A stretch of DNA of 64,000 bases from Maricaulis sp047308265 (GTDB lineage: Bacteria; Pseudomonadota; Alphaproteobacteria; Caulobacterales; Maricaulaceae), in the NCBI RefSeq assembly GCF_047308265.1, contig NZ_JBKQWY010000007.1, forward strand, positions 275,392 to 339,391. The letters are read 5' to 3'. Positions 8,568-15,904 of this stretch are shown piece after piece. Below the pieces are notes generated by a model. It did not search any database and had not been told where the DNA came from. It saw only the letters and a program-made list of their open reading frames with translations. Each line of letters opens with the position of its first letter. Position 1 is the stretch's first letter. A program made the translations under genes and the position numbers.

Positions 8568-9014
8568 ATGAGTTTCGACGTCTACATCCAGGATATGGAA
8601 GCCCATGTGGACCTGCCGCACTGGCAGGCCGCCCGGGCGAAGGCGTATGAGGCTCACATTGCCGGGATCTCGCAGGACAAGGTCGCCCTGACCTTGAAGT
8701 CCGGTGACGAGGTCGAGTTGTTCGACCAGGGCCAGCATGCTGGATGTATGGTGGCCCTGCACAGCCTGACCCCGGACGTCTGCGCGTTTCTGTTCGATCT
8801 TGTGGATCATTCCGGCCTCTTCATGTTGCCGACTATCGCTGAGCCCCGTGCCGTGCGGGCGCGCAACAATCCCCGTCCTCCTTTCCCGGACCGCTCGCTC
8901 CAGGAGCTGGAAATTGCGGACGGTGCCGAGCTTTATGCCTTTCTGTCGGGTGGGTACGACGCATGGTCGGCCTATCGGGATCAGCAGGTCGGGGCTCAGA
9001 AACAGGAAAACTGA
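8568..9014 (+). CDS. Hypothetical protein inserted in the gcv operon
   Basis: This 148-residue protein sits 8 bases after gcvH (AAGGGG ribosome site) and its TGA overlaps the ATG of gcvPA by one base, so it is translationally tied to the glycine cleavage genes. I do not recognise a family. It has no signal peptide or membrane segment; it starts MSFDVYIQDMEAH, contains one cysteine pair region (GCMVAL and VCAFLF) and ends with a charged, glutamine-rich tail. Being co-transcribed and overlapped suggests a function in glycine metabolism or in assembling or tuning the complex, but that is inference from position only. Confidence 0.85.
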   Translation: MSFDVYIQDMEAHVDLPHWQAARAKAYEAHIAGISQDKVALTLKSGDEVELFDQGQHAGCMVALHSLTPDVCAFLFDLVDHSGLFMLPTIAEPRAVRARNNPRPPFPDRSLQELEIADGAELYAFLSGGYDAWSAYRDQQVGAQKQEN

Positions 9015-10357
9015 TGCGTTACCTCCCTCATACAGATACCGACCGGAGTGCGATGCTTGATGCCATCGGCGTCGCCTCCGTGGATGACTTGTTCGCCGAT
9101 GTGCCTGAACGGGCGCGTCTGGATGGCCTGATCGATTTGCCCAAAAAACAGGGTGAACTCCAGGTCGAGCGCGCGATGGCGGCGCTGTCAGCCAAGAATA
9201 TCGCCGCCGGACAGGCGCCCTTCTTTGTGGGGGCTGGAGCGTATAAACACCATATCCCGGCCACCGTGGATCACCTGATCCAGCGGTCCGAATTTCTGAC
9301 GGCCTACACGCCCTATCAGCCAGAGATTTCTCAGGGCACGCTGCAGACACTGTTTGAATTCCAGACCCAGGTTGCTGCGCTGACCGGTATGGATGTGGCC
9401 AATGCCTCCATGTATGACGGGTCAACGGCATGCGCCGAAGCGGTGATGATGGCGGCACGCGTCACGCGCCGCGACAAGGCTGTGATGGCCGGGACAGTGC
9501 ACCCGCATTATGTCGAGGCGTCCCGGACGCTCGCCAAATACTCCTCCGTCGAAATTGCGGTCACGACACCGGGCCTGTCCGACCTGTCAGTCGTCATTGA
9601 TGCGATTGATGACGAGACCGCCTGCGTCGTCGTTCAGACGCCGGACGTGTTTGGCCGGTTGCATGATCTGCGGGCGCTGTCCGATGCAGCTCATGCCAAG
9701 GGTGCACTGGTGATTGCCGTCTTCACCGAAGCGCTCTCCATGGGTCTGGTGGAAGCGCCGGGCGCCATGGGCGCTGACATCGCCGTGGGTGAGGGCCAGT
9801 CCATTGGGGTGGGCCTGAATTTTGGTGGTCCTTATGTGGGTCTGTTCGCCTGTAAGGAGGATCGTCGCTTCATTCGCCAGATGCCGGGGCGTCTGGCCGG
9901 TGAGACGGTCGATGCCGATGGACGTCGTGGTTATGTGCTGACGCTGTCCACGCGCGAACAACATATCCGCCGCGAAAAAGCGACCTCGAACATCTGTACC
10001 AATGCCGGGCTGTGCGCCTTGGCCTGGACCATTCACATGACCCTGTTGGGCGAAAAAGGGTTCACCCAGCTGGCCCGTCTCAATCACGAGATCGCATGTG
10101 ACCTGGCGGATGCTGTGTCGGCGATCGACGGTGTGGACGTGCTCAATGACAGCTTCTTCAATGAATTCGCGGTGCGGCTGCCCCAGCCAGCGGCCCGTGT
10201 GGTCGATGCGCTCGCGGAACGGGGCATTCTGGGTGGAGTGCCCGCCAGCCGTCTCTTCCCGGGCCTGTTCGAGGATGTGCTGATCCTTGCTGCGACTGAA
10301 ACCAATACGCCTGAGGATATCGCCGCTTTGACGGCCGCCCTTAAGGAGGTGCTCTAA
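9014..10357 (+). CDS. gcvPA: Glycine dehydrogenase (decarboxylating) subunit 1
   Basis: This is the N-terminal half of the PLP-dependent P protein, made as a separate polypeptide of 447 residues that pairs with GcvPB. Family features include MRYLPHTDTDRSAML, GAGAYKHHIPATVDH, the YTPYQPEISQGTLQTLFEFQ block (in parts) and MYDGSTACAEA. The ATG at 9014 overlaps the TGA of the upstream gene; an in-frame extension to 8963 lies inside that gene and is not needed. Its TAA overlaps the gcvPB start. Confidence 0.98.
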   Translation: MRYLPHTDTDRSAMLDAIGVASVDDLFADVPERARLDGLIDLPKKQGELQVERAMAALSAKNIAAGQAPFFVGAGAYKHHIPATVDHLIQRSEFLTAYTPYQPEISQGTLQTLFEFQTQVAALTGMDVANASMYDGSTACAEAVMMAARVTRRDKAVMAGTVHPHYVEASRTLAKYSSVEIAVTTPGLSDLSVVIDAIDDETACVVVQTPDVFGRLHDLRALSDAAHAKGALVIAVFTEALSMGLVEAPGAMGADIAVGEGQSIGVGLNFGGPYVGLFACKEDRRFIRQMPGRLAGETVDADGRRGYVLTLSTREQHIRREKATSNICTNAGLCALAWTIHMTLLGEKGFTQLARLNHEIACDLADAVSAIDGVDVLNDSFFNEFAVRLPQPAARVVDALAERGILGGVPASRLFPGLFEDVLILAATETNTPEDIAALTAALKEVL

Positions 10358-11940
10358 TGCCGATGAATAATCAGGGTCGTCCGACACGCATGGACACCAA
10401 CATCGCCACGGGTGGCTATGCCGACACCATCTCCGGCAGCCGCGGCCTGGACCAGGCTGAACCCTTGATCTTTGAACGCGCACACGCCGAGGCGACCACG
10501 GGCGTGGATCTGCCTGAGCCAAAAGGCACGCCTACACGACTGGGCGGTCTTGAGCGCGAGACCCGCATGGGTTTGCCCGGTCTCGCCGAACCGGAGGCTA
10601 TGCGCCATTATGTGCGCCTATCGCGGAAAAACTATGCCATCGATCTGGGCCTTTACCCGCTTGGTTCGTGCACGATGAAACACAATCCGCGCCTCAATGA
10701 GAAAGTCGCGCGGATGCCGGGTTTCGCCGATCTTCACCCCATGCAGCCGGCCTCAACGGTTCAGGGCGCCTATCAGGTGATTGGCGAGCTGGGACACTGG
10801 CTGATGACGCTGACCGGCATGCCGGCCGTCGCCATGTCGCCCAAAGCGGGGGCTCACGGTGAATTCTGCGGCATGATGGCGATCCGCGCCAAACTGGATG
10901 CCGATGGCCAGCATCATCGTCGCCGGGTTCTTGTGCCGGAAAGTGCACACGGGACCAATCCGGCCACCGCGGTGCAATGTGGTTTCACCGTCGACGAAAT
11001 TCCTGCGGACGAGACCGGCCGTGTCGATATGGAGGCCCTCAAAGCCAAGCTGGGTGATGATGTCGCCGGCATCATGCTGACCAATCCGAATACATGTGGA
11101 TTGTTCGAGCGTGATATCCGCGAGATCGCCGACCTGATCCATGAATCGGGTGGTTACTTCTATTGTGATGGCGCCAATTTCAACGCGATTGTCGGACGGG
11201 TTCGCCCGGGCGATCTCGGTGTGGATGCCATGCACATCAACTTGCACAAAACCTTCTCCACGCCGCATGGCGGGGGTGGGCCGGGCGCCGGACCAACCGT
11301 TTTCTCCGACGCCCTGGCGCCCTTCGTGCCATTGCCTTTTGTCAAGGAAACTGCAGACGGATGGGATTTGGTCGAGCAGGAAGGGGAGGCCCCGGAGGCG
11401 GCTCAACCCTTTGGTCGCATGGCGGCGTTCCATGGCCAGATGGGCATGTTCACTCGCGCGCTGACCTATATGATGAGCCATGGTTCCGATGGCCTCAAAC
11501 AGGTCGCTGAAGATGCCGTTCTGAACGCGAACTATATCCAGGCACGACTGAAACACGTGATGACCCCGGCATTTGACGGGATCTGCATGCACGAAGCCCT
11601 GTTTGATGATCGTTTTCTCAAGGACACCGGCGTCACCACGCTGGACTTTGCGAAAGCCATGATCGATGAGGGGTATCACCCGATGACGATGTATTTCCCG
11701 CTGGTGGTTCACGGCGCCATGCTGATCGAACCGACCGAGACGGAAAGCAAGTCCGGGCTCGATCGTTTCATCGACACACTGGAAGGCCTGGCCCTGGCCG
11801 CACAGGGTAATGACAAGGATCGCTTCCTCGCCGCGCCTGTTCATGCACCGACCAAACGACTGGACGAGACACGGGCGGCCCGCCAGCCGGTTCTGCGCTG
11901 GACGGCTCCGGCAGATGAGACACTGGAAGCGGCACAATAG
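10357..11940 (+). CDS. gcvPB: Glycine dehydrogenase (decarboxylating) subunit 2
   Basis: This subunit carries the PLP site of glycine decarboxylase. The 527-residue protein has the GSCTMKHNPR motif, the PLP-binding lysine in MHINLHKTFSTPHGGGGPGAG near residue 300 (K of HKTF), and the C-terminal PTETESKSGLDRF. Start ATG 10357 overlaps the gcvPA stop (TAATG), and a perfect AAGGAGGT Shine-Dalgarno lies at 10343-10350 inside the end of gcvPA. The N-terminus is about 30 residues longer than many homologues. Last gene of the riboswitch operon. Confidence 0.98.
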   Translation: MPMNNQGRPTRMDTNIATGGYADTISGSRGLDQAEPLIFERAHAEATTGVDLPEPKGTPTRLGGLERETRMGLPGLAEPEAMRHYVRLSRKNYAIDLGLYPLGSCTMKHNPRLNEKVARMPGFADLHPMQPASTVQGAYQVIGELGHWLMTLTGMPAVAMSPKAGAHGEFCGMMAIRAKLDADGQHHRRRVLVPESAHGTNPATAVQCGFTVDEIPADETGRVDMEALKAKLGDDVAGIMLTNPNTCGLFERDIREIADLIHESGGYFYCDGANFNAIVGRVRPGDLGVDAMHINLHKTFSTPHGGGGPGAGPTVFSDALAPFVPLPFVKETADGWDLVEQEGEAPEAAQPFGRMAAFHGQMGMFTRALTYMMSHGSDGLKQVAEDAVLNANYIQARLKHVMTPAFDGICMHEALFDDRFLKDTGVTTLDFAKAMIDEGYHPMTMYFPLVVHGAMLIEPTETESKSGLDRFIDTLEGLALAAQGNDKDRFLAAPVHAPTKRLDETRAARQPVLRWTAPADETLEAAQ

Positions 11941-11966
11941 CCGCGTCCGATTGTTGATCACGCAAA

Positions 11967-11992
11967 GGCCGTCCTGCAGGACGGCCTTTTTT
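11967..11992 (+). terminator. Rho-independent terminator of the gcv operon
   Basis: A fully palindromic 20-base stem region, GGCCGTCC-TGCA-GGACGGCC (11967-11986), is followed by six T. It lies 26 bases after the gcvPB stop. Confidence 0.95.
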
Positions 11993-12033
11993 GTGGCCGA
12001 TTTGATCGGACAGGGCTTTAGTGAGGCATACAG

Positions 12034-12099
12034 ATAGACGGGCAGACAGGCAGACAGGCAGACGGGCAGACAGGCAGACAGGCGGGCAGGCGGGCAGGC
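12034..12099 (+). repeat. Short 8-bp tandem repeat (GACAGGCA-type)
   Basis: About eight imperfect copies of an 8-base unit (GACGGGCA, GACAGGCA and later the shortened GGGCAGGC) follow each other between gcvPB and the next gene. No reading frame uses it credibly. The rest of the region 11993-12428 shows no gene, RNA gene or mobile element that I can recognise. The array looks like slipped-strand microsatellite sequence rather than a CRISPR: there are no spacers. Confidence 0.8.
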
Positions 12100-12428
12100 C
12101 GGTCCGTCATGGGACGACGCTGCGCAGGCCTGTTCACACGGGTGCACACTTTTGATCAGGGATAATTTATCCGCTGCATCCGCTTATACGCAGCCAAAGC
12201 CTTAACAGGCCACGTGAAAACCTTATATGGTTCTTGCACCCCACGGGGATTTGTCCGCTCTGGTGTTACATCGGTTGCGACCTGCATCAAAAATGGGCAG
12301 GAGCGACCGGTCTGTCAGAATTCCGGCGCAATTCTCTGGTATTCGGCTGGGGTTTACGAATTAGGTGTAGACCTCAGGGTTCTGCGTTCGCTCACAGAGC
12401 GCAGGCGACCGTATGTGGAGGTCTCGAC

Positions 12429-12740
12429 ATGGATGCGGTGATGAACGACGCCTTGAACGGATTTGCACGCAAGAGCCCGATTGCTGCGGCAATCGTGGTG
12501 ATTATCCGTGCCGTCATCATCTCCATCGGTCTTCTGTTCATGGCGCTGTCCGTCCCGGTTGCGATTCTGACGCCGATTATCCCGGTGGGGATCCCGCTGG
12601 GTTTGCTCGGCCTGTTCATGGTTGCCGCTGCATCGAAAACCGCGCACCGCATCATTACCAATCGGCTGCGTCGTTTTCCGTGGATCTGGAAACACGTACG
12701 CAAATCCTTTGGCGAGAAAGACGGTGAGCCGGCTGAATAG
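12429..12740 (+). CDS. Small membrane protein, PGPGW-like
   Basis: This 103-residue protein has two hydrophobic stretches (about residues 22-45 and 48-68) joined by a proline-rich turn, then a basic tail with an RRFPWIWK segment. The order PIIPVGIPLGLLGLFM then RLRRFP resembles the putative transmembrane PGPGW family, although the exact motif is diverged. The function is unknown. I start at the ATG at 12429 because GGAGG lies at 12417-12421 with a 7-base spacer; the frame is open back to 12234 without support. Confidence 0.8.
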   Translation: MDAVMNDALNGFARKSPIAAAIVVIIRAVIISIGLLFMALSVPVAILTPIIPVGIPLGLLGLFMVAAASKTAHRIITNRLRRFPWIWKHVRKSFGEKDGEPAE

Positions 12741-13048
12741 CCGCGTTCAGGTCGATCGCCTCTTCGTTATCCCCTATCGCTCCTGACATCACGGCGTCCG
12801 GTCATCTTGGCCTGTCCCAAAGCTCCAGTCTCGTGTGTGCCGTTAGAGCGTGTGAAGCGTTCTGGGGTGCCTGGGAGAGCATCTGTGCGTATTGCGGCGT
12901 CTCTTCCAGGAGCGCGTCCGTAATGCCGTGAGCAAACCGTGCCGGGGCAGGTGAGGGGCAAGGCCTGTCTTATTCTGGAGACGGGCTGGACAGTCCTACA
13001 ATCACGGTCCGGGGATGCGTTAGATATCGTTGGACGCCGCTTACATAC
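12741..13048. other. Intergenic, no supportable gene
   Basis: About 300 bases between the PGPGW-like gene and the ATP synthase terminator. Short open frames exist on both strands but lack ribosome sites and family resemblance. I see no tRNA or other RNA fold that I can name; a small RNA cannot be excluded. Confidence 0.5.
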
Positions 13049-13077
13049 AAAAAAGCCCGAAGCGATACGCTCCGGGC
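13049..13077 (-). terminator. Rho-independent terminator of the Fo ATP synthase operon
   Basis: Read on the minus strand, GCCCGGAGCG and CGCTTCGGGC form a 10-bp stem with one mismatch and a 3-base loop, followed by six T (the A run at 13049-13054 on the plus strand). It lies just beyond the atpF stop at 13102. Confidence 0.93.
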
Positions 13078-13101
13078 CCGTTTGTTCGGATCATGACCGG
13101 C

Positions 13102-13638
13102 CTAGTTCAGGCGCTCACCCATATCCTTGATATCGGCATCGACGATCTTGTTGAGATCGGTCTTTTTGAGGCTGGTCCGGAGGATCTCCTCAGCCGCAGC
13201 CGTCGCCAGATCTGCGGCGGCCGCTTTCACCTCGGCTGCTGCCTGGGCTTCGGCCTGTGCGATACGCTGTTCCGCCAGGGCTGTGCGACGTTCCAGACGT
13301 TCGGACAATTCCTTGCGGGTTTCCTCGGCCATCAGCTGGGCTTCACGCTTGGCCTGGGCCACGATGGCCTCGGCTTCGGCTTCAGCCTCTTTTTGCCGGC
13401 GCTGGTAGGAGGCCAGCATTTCCGCGGCTTCCTCGCGCAAACGCTTGGCATCGTTCAGCTCCTGGCTGATGCCTTCAGCGCGATCATCCAGCGATTTGGC
13501 GATGGTTTTGAAAACACCGGCCATCATCAGGATGATGAAGAAAATAACGAGGCCGAGTGTCGCGTAAAAGGAGGTATCGGTCAGCAGATAGCTGATCAGA
13601 CCTGCGGACTCGGTCGCTGTTTCGTCAGCCAGACGCAT
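13102..13638 (-). CDS. atpF: ATP synthase Fo subunit b
   Basis: One of the two b-type subunits that form the peripheral stalk linking Fo to F1. The 178-residue protein has one N-terminal membrane helix (about residues 24-43, ATLGLVIFFIILMMAGVF) followed by a long charged, alanine-rich coiled coil, and ends with a short globular part. It is the last gene of the minus-strand Fo operon, two bases after the b' gene. The F1 genes are not in this window, as expected for alphaproteobacteria where Fo and F1 operons are separate. Confidence 0.95.
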   Translation of the reverse strand: MRLADETATESAGLISYLLTDTSFYATLGLVIFFIILMMAGVFKTIAKSLDDRAEGISQELNDAKRLREEAAEMLASYQRRQKEAEAEAEAIVAQAKREAQLMAEETRKELSERLERRTALAEQRIAQAEAQAAAEVKAAAADLATAAAEEILRTSLKKTDLNKIVDADIKDMGERLN

Positions 13639-13640
13639 GA

Positions 13641-14189
13641 TCAGGCTCCCTTCATCGCTTTATCGACGGCCTTGGCAGCGTCGACATCCGTGATCTCCAC
13701 GCCTGCCAGGGTTTCCACAACAACAGTCGTGGCCGTGGTGGCAATGGATTTCACTTCCGCAAAGGCTTTCTCTTTCGCGACGCGAATGGAGGCTTCGGCC
13801 GCGTCGGCTTTTTCGGCCAGTTCGGCCTCAACCTTGGCGGTCTCATCGGCCAGTTCGGCATCGAGAGCAGAGCGGGTTTCAGCAGCGATGGCATGGGCTT
13901 TCGCGCGAGCGTCTGCGAGCGAGGCCTCATAGGCTTCACCAGCAGCTTCGGCTTCAGCCTTGGCCTGTGCGGCAGCGTCCAGATCGTCTGCGATACGGTC
14001 ACGACGTTCCTCGATCGTCGTCGCGATGCGCGGCAGCACAAAGCGGGACAGCAGCACATAGAGTGCCAGGAAAGTCAGCGCCAGCCAGAAGATCTGGGAC
14101 GGAAAATAGGCAGGATCGAAAGGCGGAAACACGTCTGAACCGTGACCGGCAGCGTGTTCAATCCCTTCGGAATGGGTGTTCGGCGCCAT
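13641..14189 (-). CDS. atpG: ATP synthase Fo subunit b'
   Basis: The second, diverged b-type stalk subunit typical of alphaproteobacteria and phototrophs (named atpG, atpF2 or atpX by different authors). The 182-residue protein has a short hydrophilic N-terminus, the FPPFDPAYFPSQIFWL entry to its single membrane helix (about residues 28-52), then an alanine/glutamate-rich coiled coil. I choose the ATG at 14189 because GGAGG lies 8 bases upstream; the earlier in-frame ATG at 14204 would contain that ribosome site. It precedes atpF by two bases. Confidence 0.93.
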   Translation of the reverse strand: MAPNTHSEGIEHAAGHGSDVFPPFDPAYFPSQIFWLALTFLALYVLLSRFVLPRIATTIEERRDRIADDLDAAAQAKAEAEAAGEAYEASLADARAKAHAIAAETRSALDAELADETAKVEAELAEKADAAEASIRVAKEKAFAEVKSIATTATTVVVETLAGVEITDVDAAKAVDKAMKGA

Positions 14190-14301
14190 GGCGGCGACCT
14201 CCATTCAAAATGAGCGACGGCTTGATATACGCCTCAAGCCGGGTCAGCGCCAGAAAACTCAGCGCCAGCCCGGCTCAAGAAAAGTCAGATGTGTTTGCTG
14301 A

Positions 14302-14529
14302 TTAGACAGCAAACAGCAGCAGCATCGCGATGACGAATGCGAAGATGCCGAGGGCTTCGGTCACGGCGAAGCCGAAGACCAGCGTACCGAAGTTCTGCTG
14401 TGCAGCACCCGGGTTACGCAGGGCGCCCTGCAGGAAAGAGGCGAAGATGTTGCCAACGCCAAAAGCGGCACCCAGAAGGCCCAGGGTTGCCAGGCCAGCA
14501 CCGATGTATTTTGCGGCTTCCGCGTCCAT
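14302..14529 (-). CDS. atpE: ATP synthase Fo subunit c
   Basis: The proteolipid ring subunit: two membrane helices (about residues 8-32 and 47-73) joined by the polar loop RNPGAAQ at 38-44. The proton-binding carboxylate is E58, in VTEALGIFAF. Its 75-residue length is typical for the alphaproteobacterial c subunit. No extra sodium-site residues are obvious, so H+ coupling is expected. It lies between atpB and atpF' with about 110 bases on the downstream side. Confidence 0.98.
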   Translation of the reverse strand: MDAEAAKYIGAGLATLGLLGAAFGVGNIFASFLQGALRNPGAAQQNFGTLVFGFAVTEALGIFAFVIAMLLLFAV

Positions 14530-14579
14530 TGTGGTTGCTCCTTAGAAGTCGTGGATAAGTGGATGGAACGAAACTTGTC

Positions 14580-15353
14580 TTAGTGCCCCGGATGGAGCGC
14601 ATCGCTCAGATAAATGCAGGTCAGAATTGCAAACACATAGGCTTGCAAGAAGGCGACCAGGAATTCGAGCCCGGTCAGACCCACGATCATTGCGAATGGG
14701 AAAATGCTGAGAACACCCGTGGCAAAACCCGCTCCGGTCATCGTCACGATGAAACCGGCGAACACCTTCAAGAGGAGGTGACCCGCGAGCATGTTGCCGA
14801 ACAGACGCAGCGACAGAGAGACCGGACGCGAGAGGAATGAAATGATCTCGATCGGCGTCACGATGATATAGAGCGGTGCGGGCAGTCCGGACGGGAAGAA
14901 CAGCTTGAAGAAGCCGATCCCATGTTTGAACAGGCCGTAACCCAGAACGACAAGCATCACCAGACATGCCAGGAAGACCGTTACGATGATCTGACTGGTA
15001 ATGGTGAAGGAGTGCCAGCCCGGTGCCGGGAAATACGGGAACATGCCCAGCATGTTGGCAACCAGGATAAAGATGAAGAGGCTGAACACGAACGGGAAGA
15101 ATTTCAGACCGTCCGGTCCGGCGGTCGACCGAACCATATCGGCAATAAAGCCATACATGATCTCGGCGACGGATTGAGCCCGGTTCGGAATGATCGAACG
15201 GCTGGATGTGGCCAACAGGAAGAAGGCCAGCGCCACGACCACGGTCAGAACCATGAAATAGGCAGAGTTGGAGAAGGACAGATCATATCCAAAGGCCTCG
15301 AAACGGCCAATCGGATGAACTTCGAACTGTTTGATCGGGTTGGTGTCTGCCAC
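14580..15353 (-). CDS. atpB: ATP synthase Fo subunit a
   Basis: The stator membrane subunit that forms the proton half-channels. The 257-residue protein has six or so hydrophobic segments and the essential arginine in SLSLRLFGNMLAGHLLL near residue 185. The end, AYVFAILTCIYLSDALH, is typical of the family. It follows atpI and precedes atpE in the Fo operon. Confidence 0.98.
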   Translation of the reverse strand: MADTNPIKQFEVHPIGRFEAFGYDLSFSNSAYFMVLTVVVALAFFLLATSSRSIIPNRAQSVAEIMYGFIADMVRSTAGPDGLKFFPFVFSLFIFILVANMLGMFPYFPAPGWHSFTITSQIIVTVFLACLVMLVVLGYGLFKHGIGFFKLFFPSGLPAPLYIIVTPIEIISFLSRPVSLSLRLFGNMLAGHLLLKVFAGFIVTMTGAGFATGVLSIFPFAMIVGLTGLEFLVAFLQAYVFAILTCIYLSDALHPGH

Positions 15354-15414
15354 GCCCGGCCTCTCTTCCTGAATGGCAGCAGCAGCTGCCGGTCAATCCA
15401 CGAACCGCTGAAAG

Positions 15415-15675
15415 TCAGCGATCCCTATTCTCATCTTGCGTCGAGGTGGACGTATCGTCCCCTGTCTGCGCGTTCAGTTCCTGCGCCGTTCTCACTACAT
15501 TGAGTGTGCCGGCTGCAAAACCCAAAAACATCCCTGCGATGAGGCCTATGGGCGCGCTTGAAAACAGCGCATCCGCTCCAAACCCCAGCACAGTCCCAAC
15601 CAATACCCCGGCAAAGAAATCAGATCCGTAGCGCAGTCCAACGGACCAGGCAGATCGCGGCGTATCCTCGTTCAT
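15415..15675 (-). CDS. atpI: AtpI, F1Fo assembly protein
   Basis: First gene of the Fo operon; AtpI helps the c ring assemble. From the first ATG (15675) the protein has 86 residues with two membrane helices (about 18-36 and 42-62). However, the open frame continues upstream and encodes SDKSKSDLDDLQRR and then IDAKRKPEKG, which is just like the usual N-terminus of alphaproteobacterial AtpI. The only start-like codon there is a CTG at 15748-15750, which would give a 111-residue product. No ATG, GTG or TTG occurs between the upstream TAG stop and 15675, so either a CTG start is used or the shorter form is made. Confidence 0.88.
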   Translation of the reverse strand: MNEDTPRSAWSVGLRYGSDFFAGVLVGTVLGFGADALFSSAPIGLIAGMFLGFAAGTLNVVRTAQELNAQTGDDTSTSTQDENRDR

Positions 15676-15904
15676 CCCTTTTTCCGGCTTGCGCTTCGCA
15701 TCAATGCGCCGCTGCAGGTCGTCAAGGTCGGATTTGGACTTGTCGCTCAGTGTGATGTCTTTGCGTTGTCTAGAACTAGACAGGTTGATCGGTCCGCCTA
15801 CGGAAGGACACCCCCCCTAGGCGCGCGCACACTATCCACGCCACCCCGCCAAGTCAAGCAAGGCCGCACCTGCGGTAACGCAATGAAATAAAAGGGTTAT
15901 TTCG

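Noticed and set aside
12034..12099. Possible CRISPR array
   Set aside because: The units are 8 bases long and contiguous; there are no unique spacers and no cas genes.
10753..12147. Minus-strand open frame of 464 codons
   Set aside because: Antisense to gcvPB and running through the terminator and microsatellite; the repetitive PACPS-type N-terminus is the microsatellite translated.
12767..12961. Small minus-strand open frame (64 codons) upstream of the Fo terminator
   Set aside because: No ribosome site, no hydrophobic or conserved pattern; not supported as a gene.
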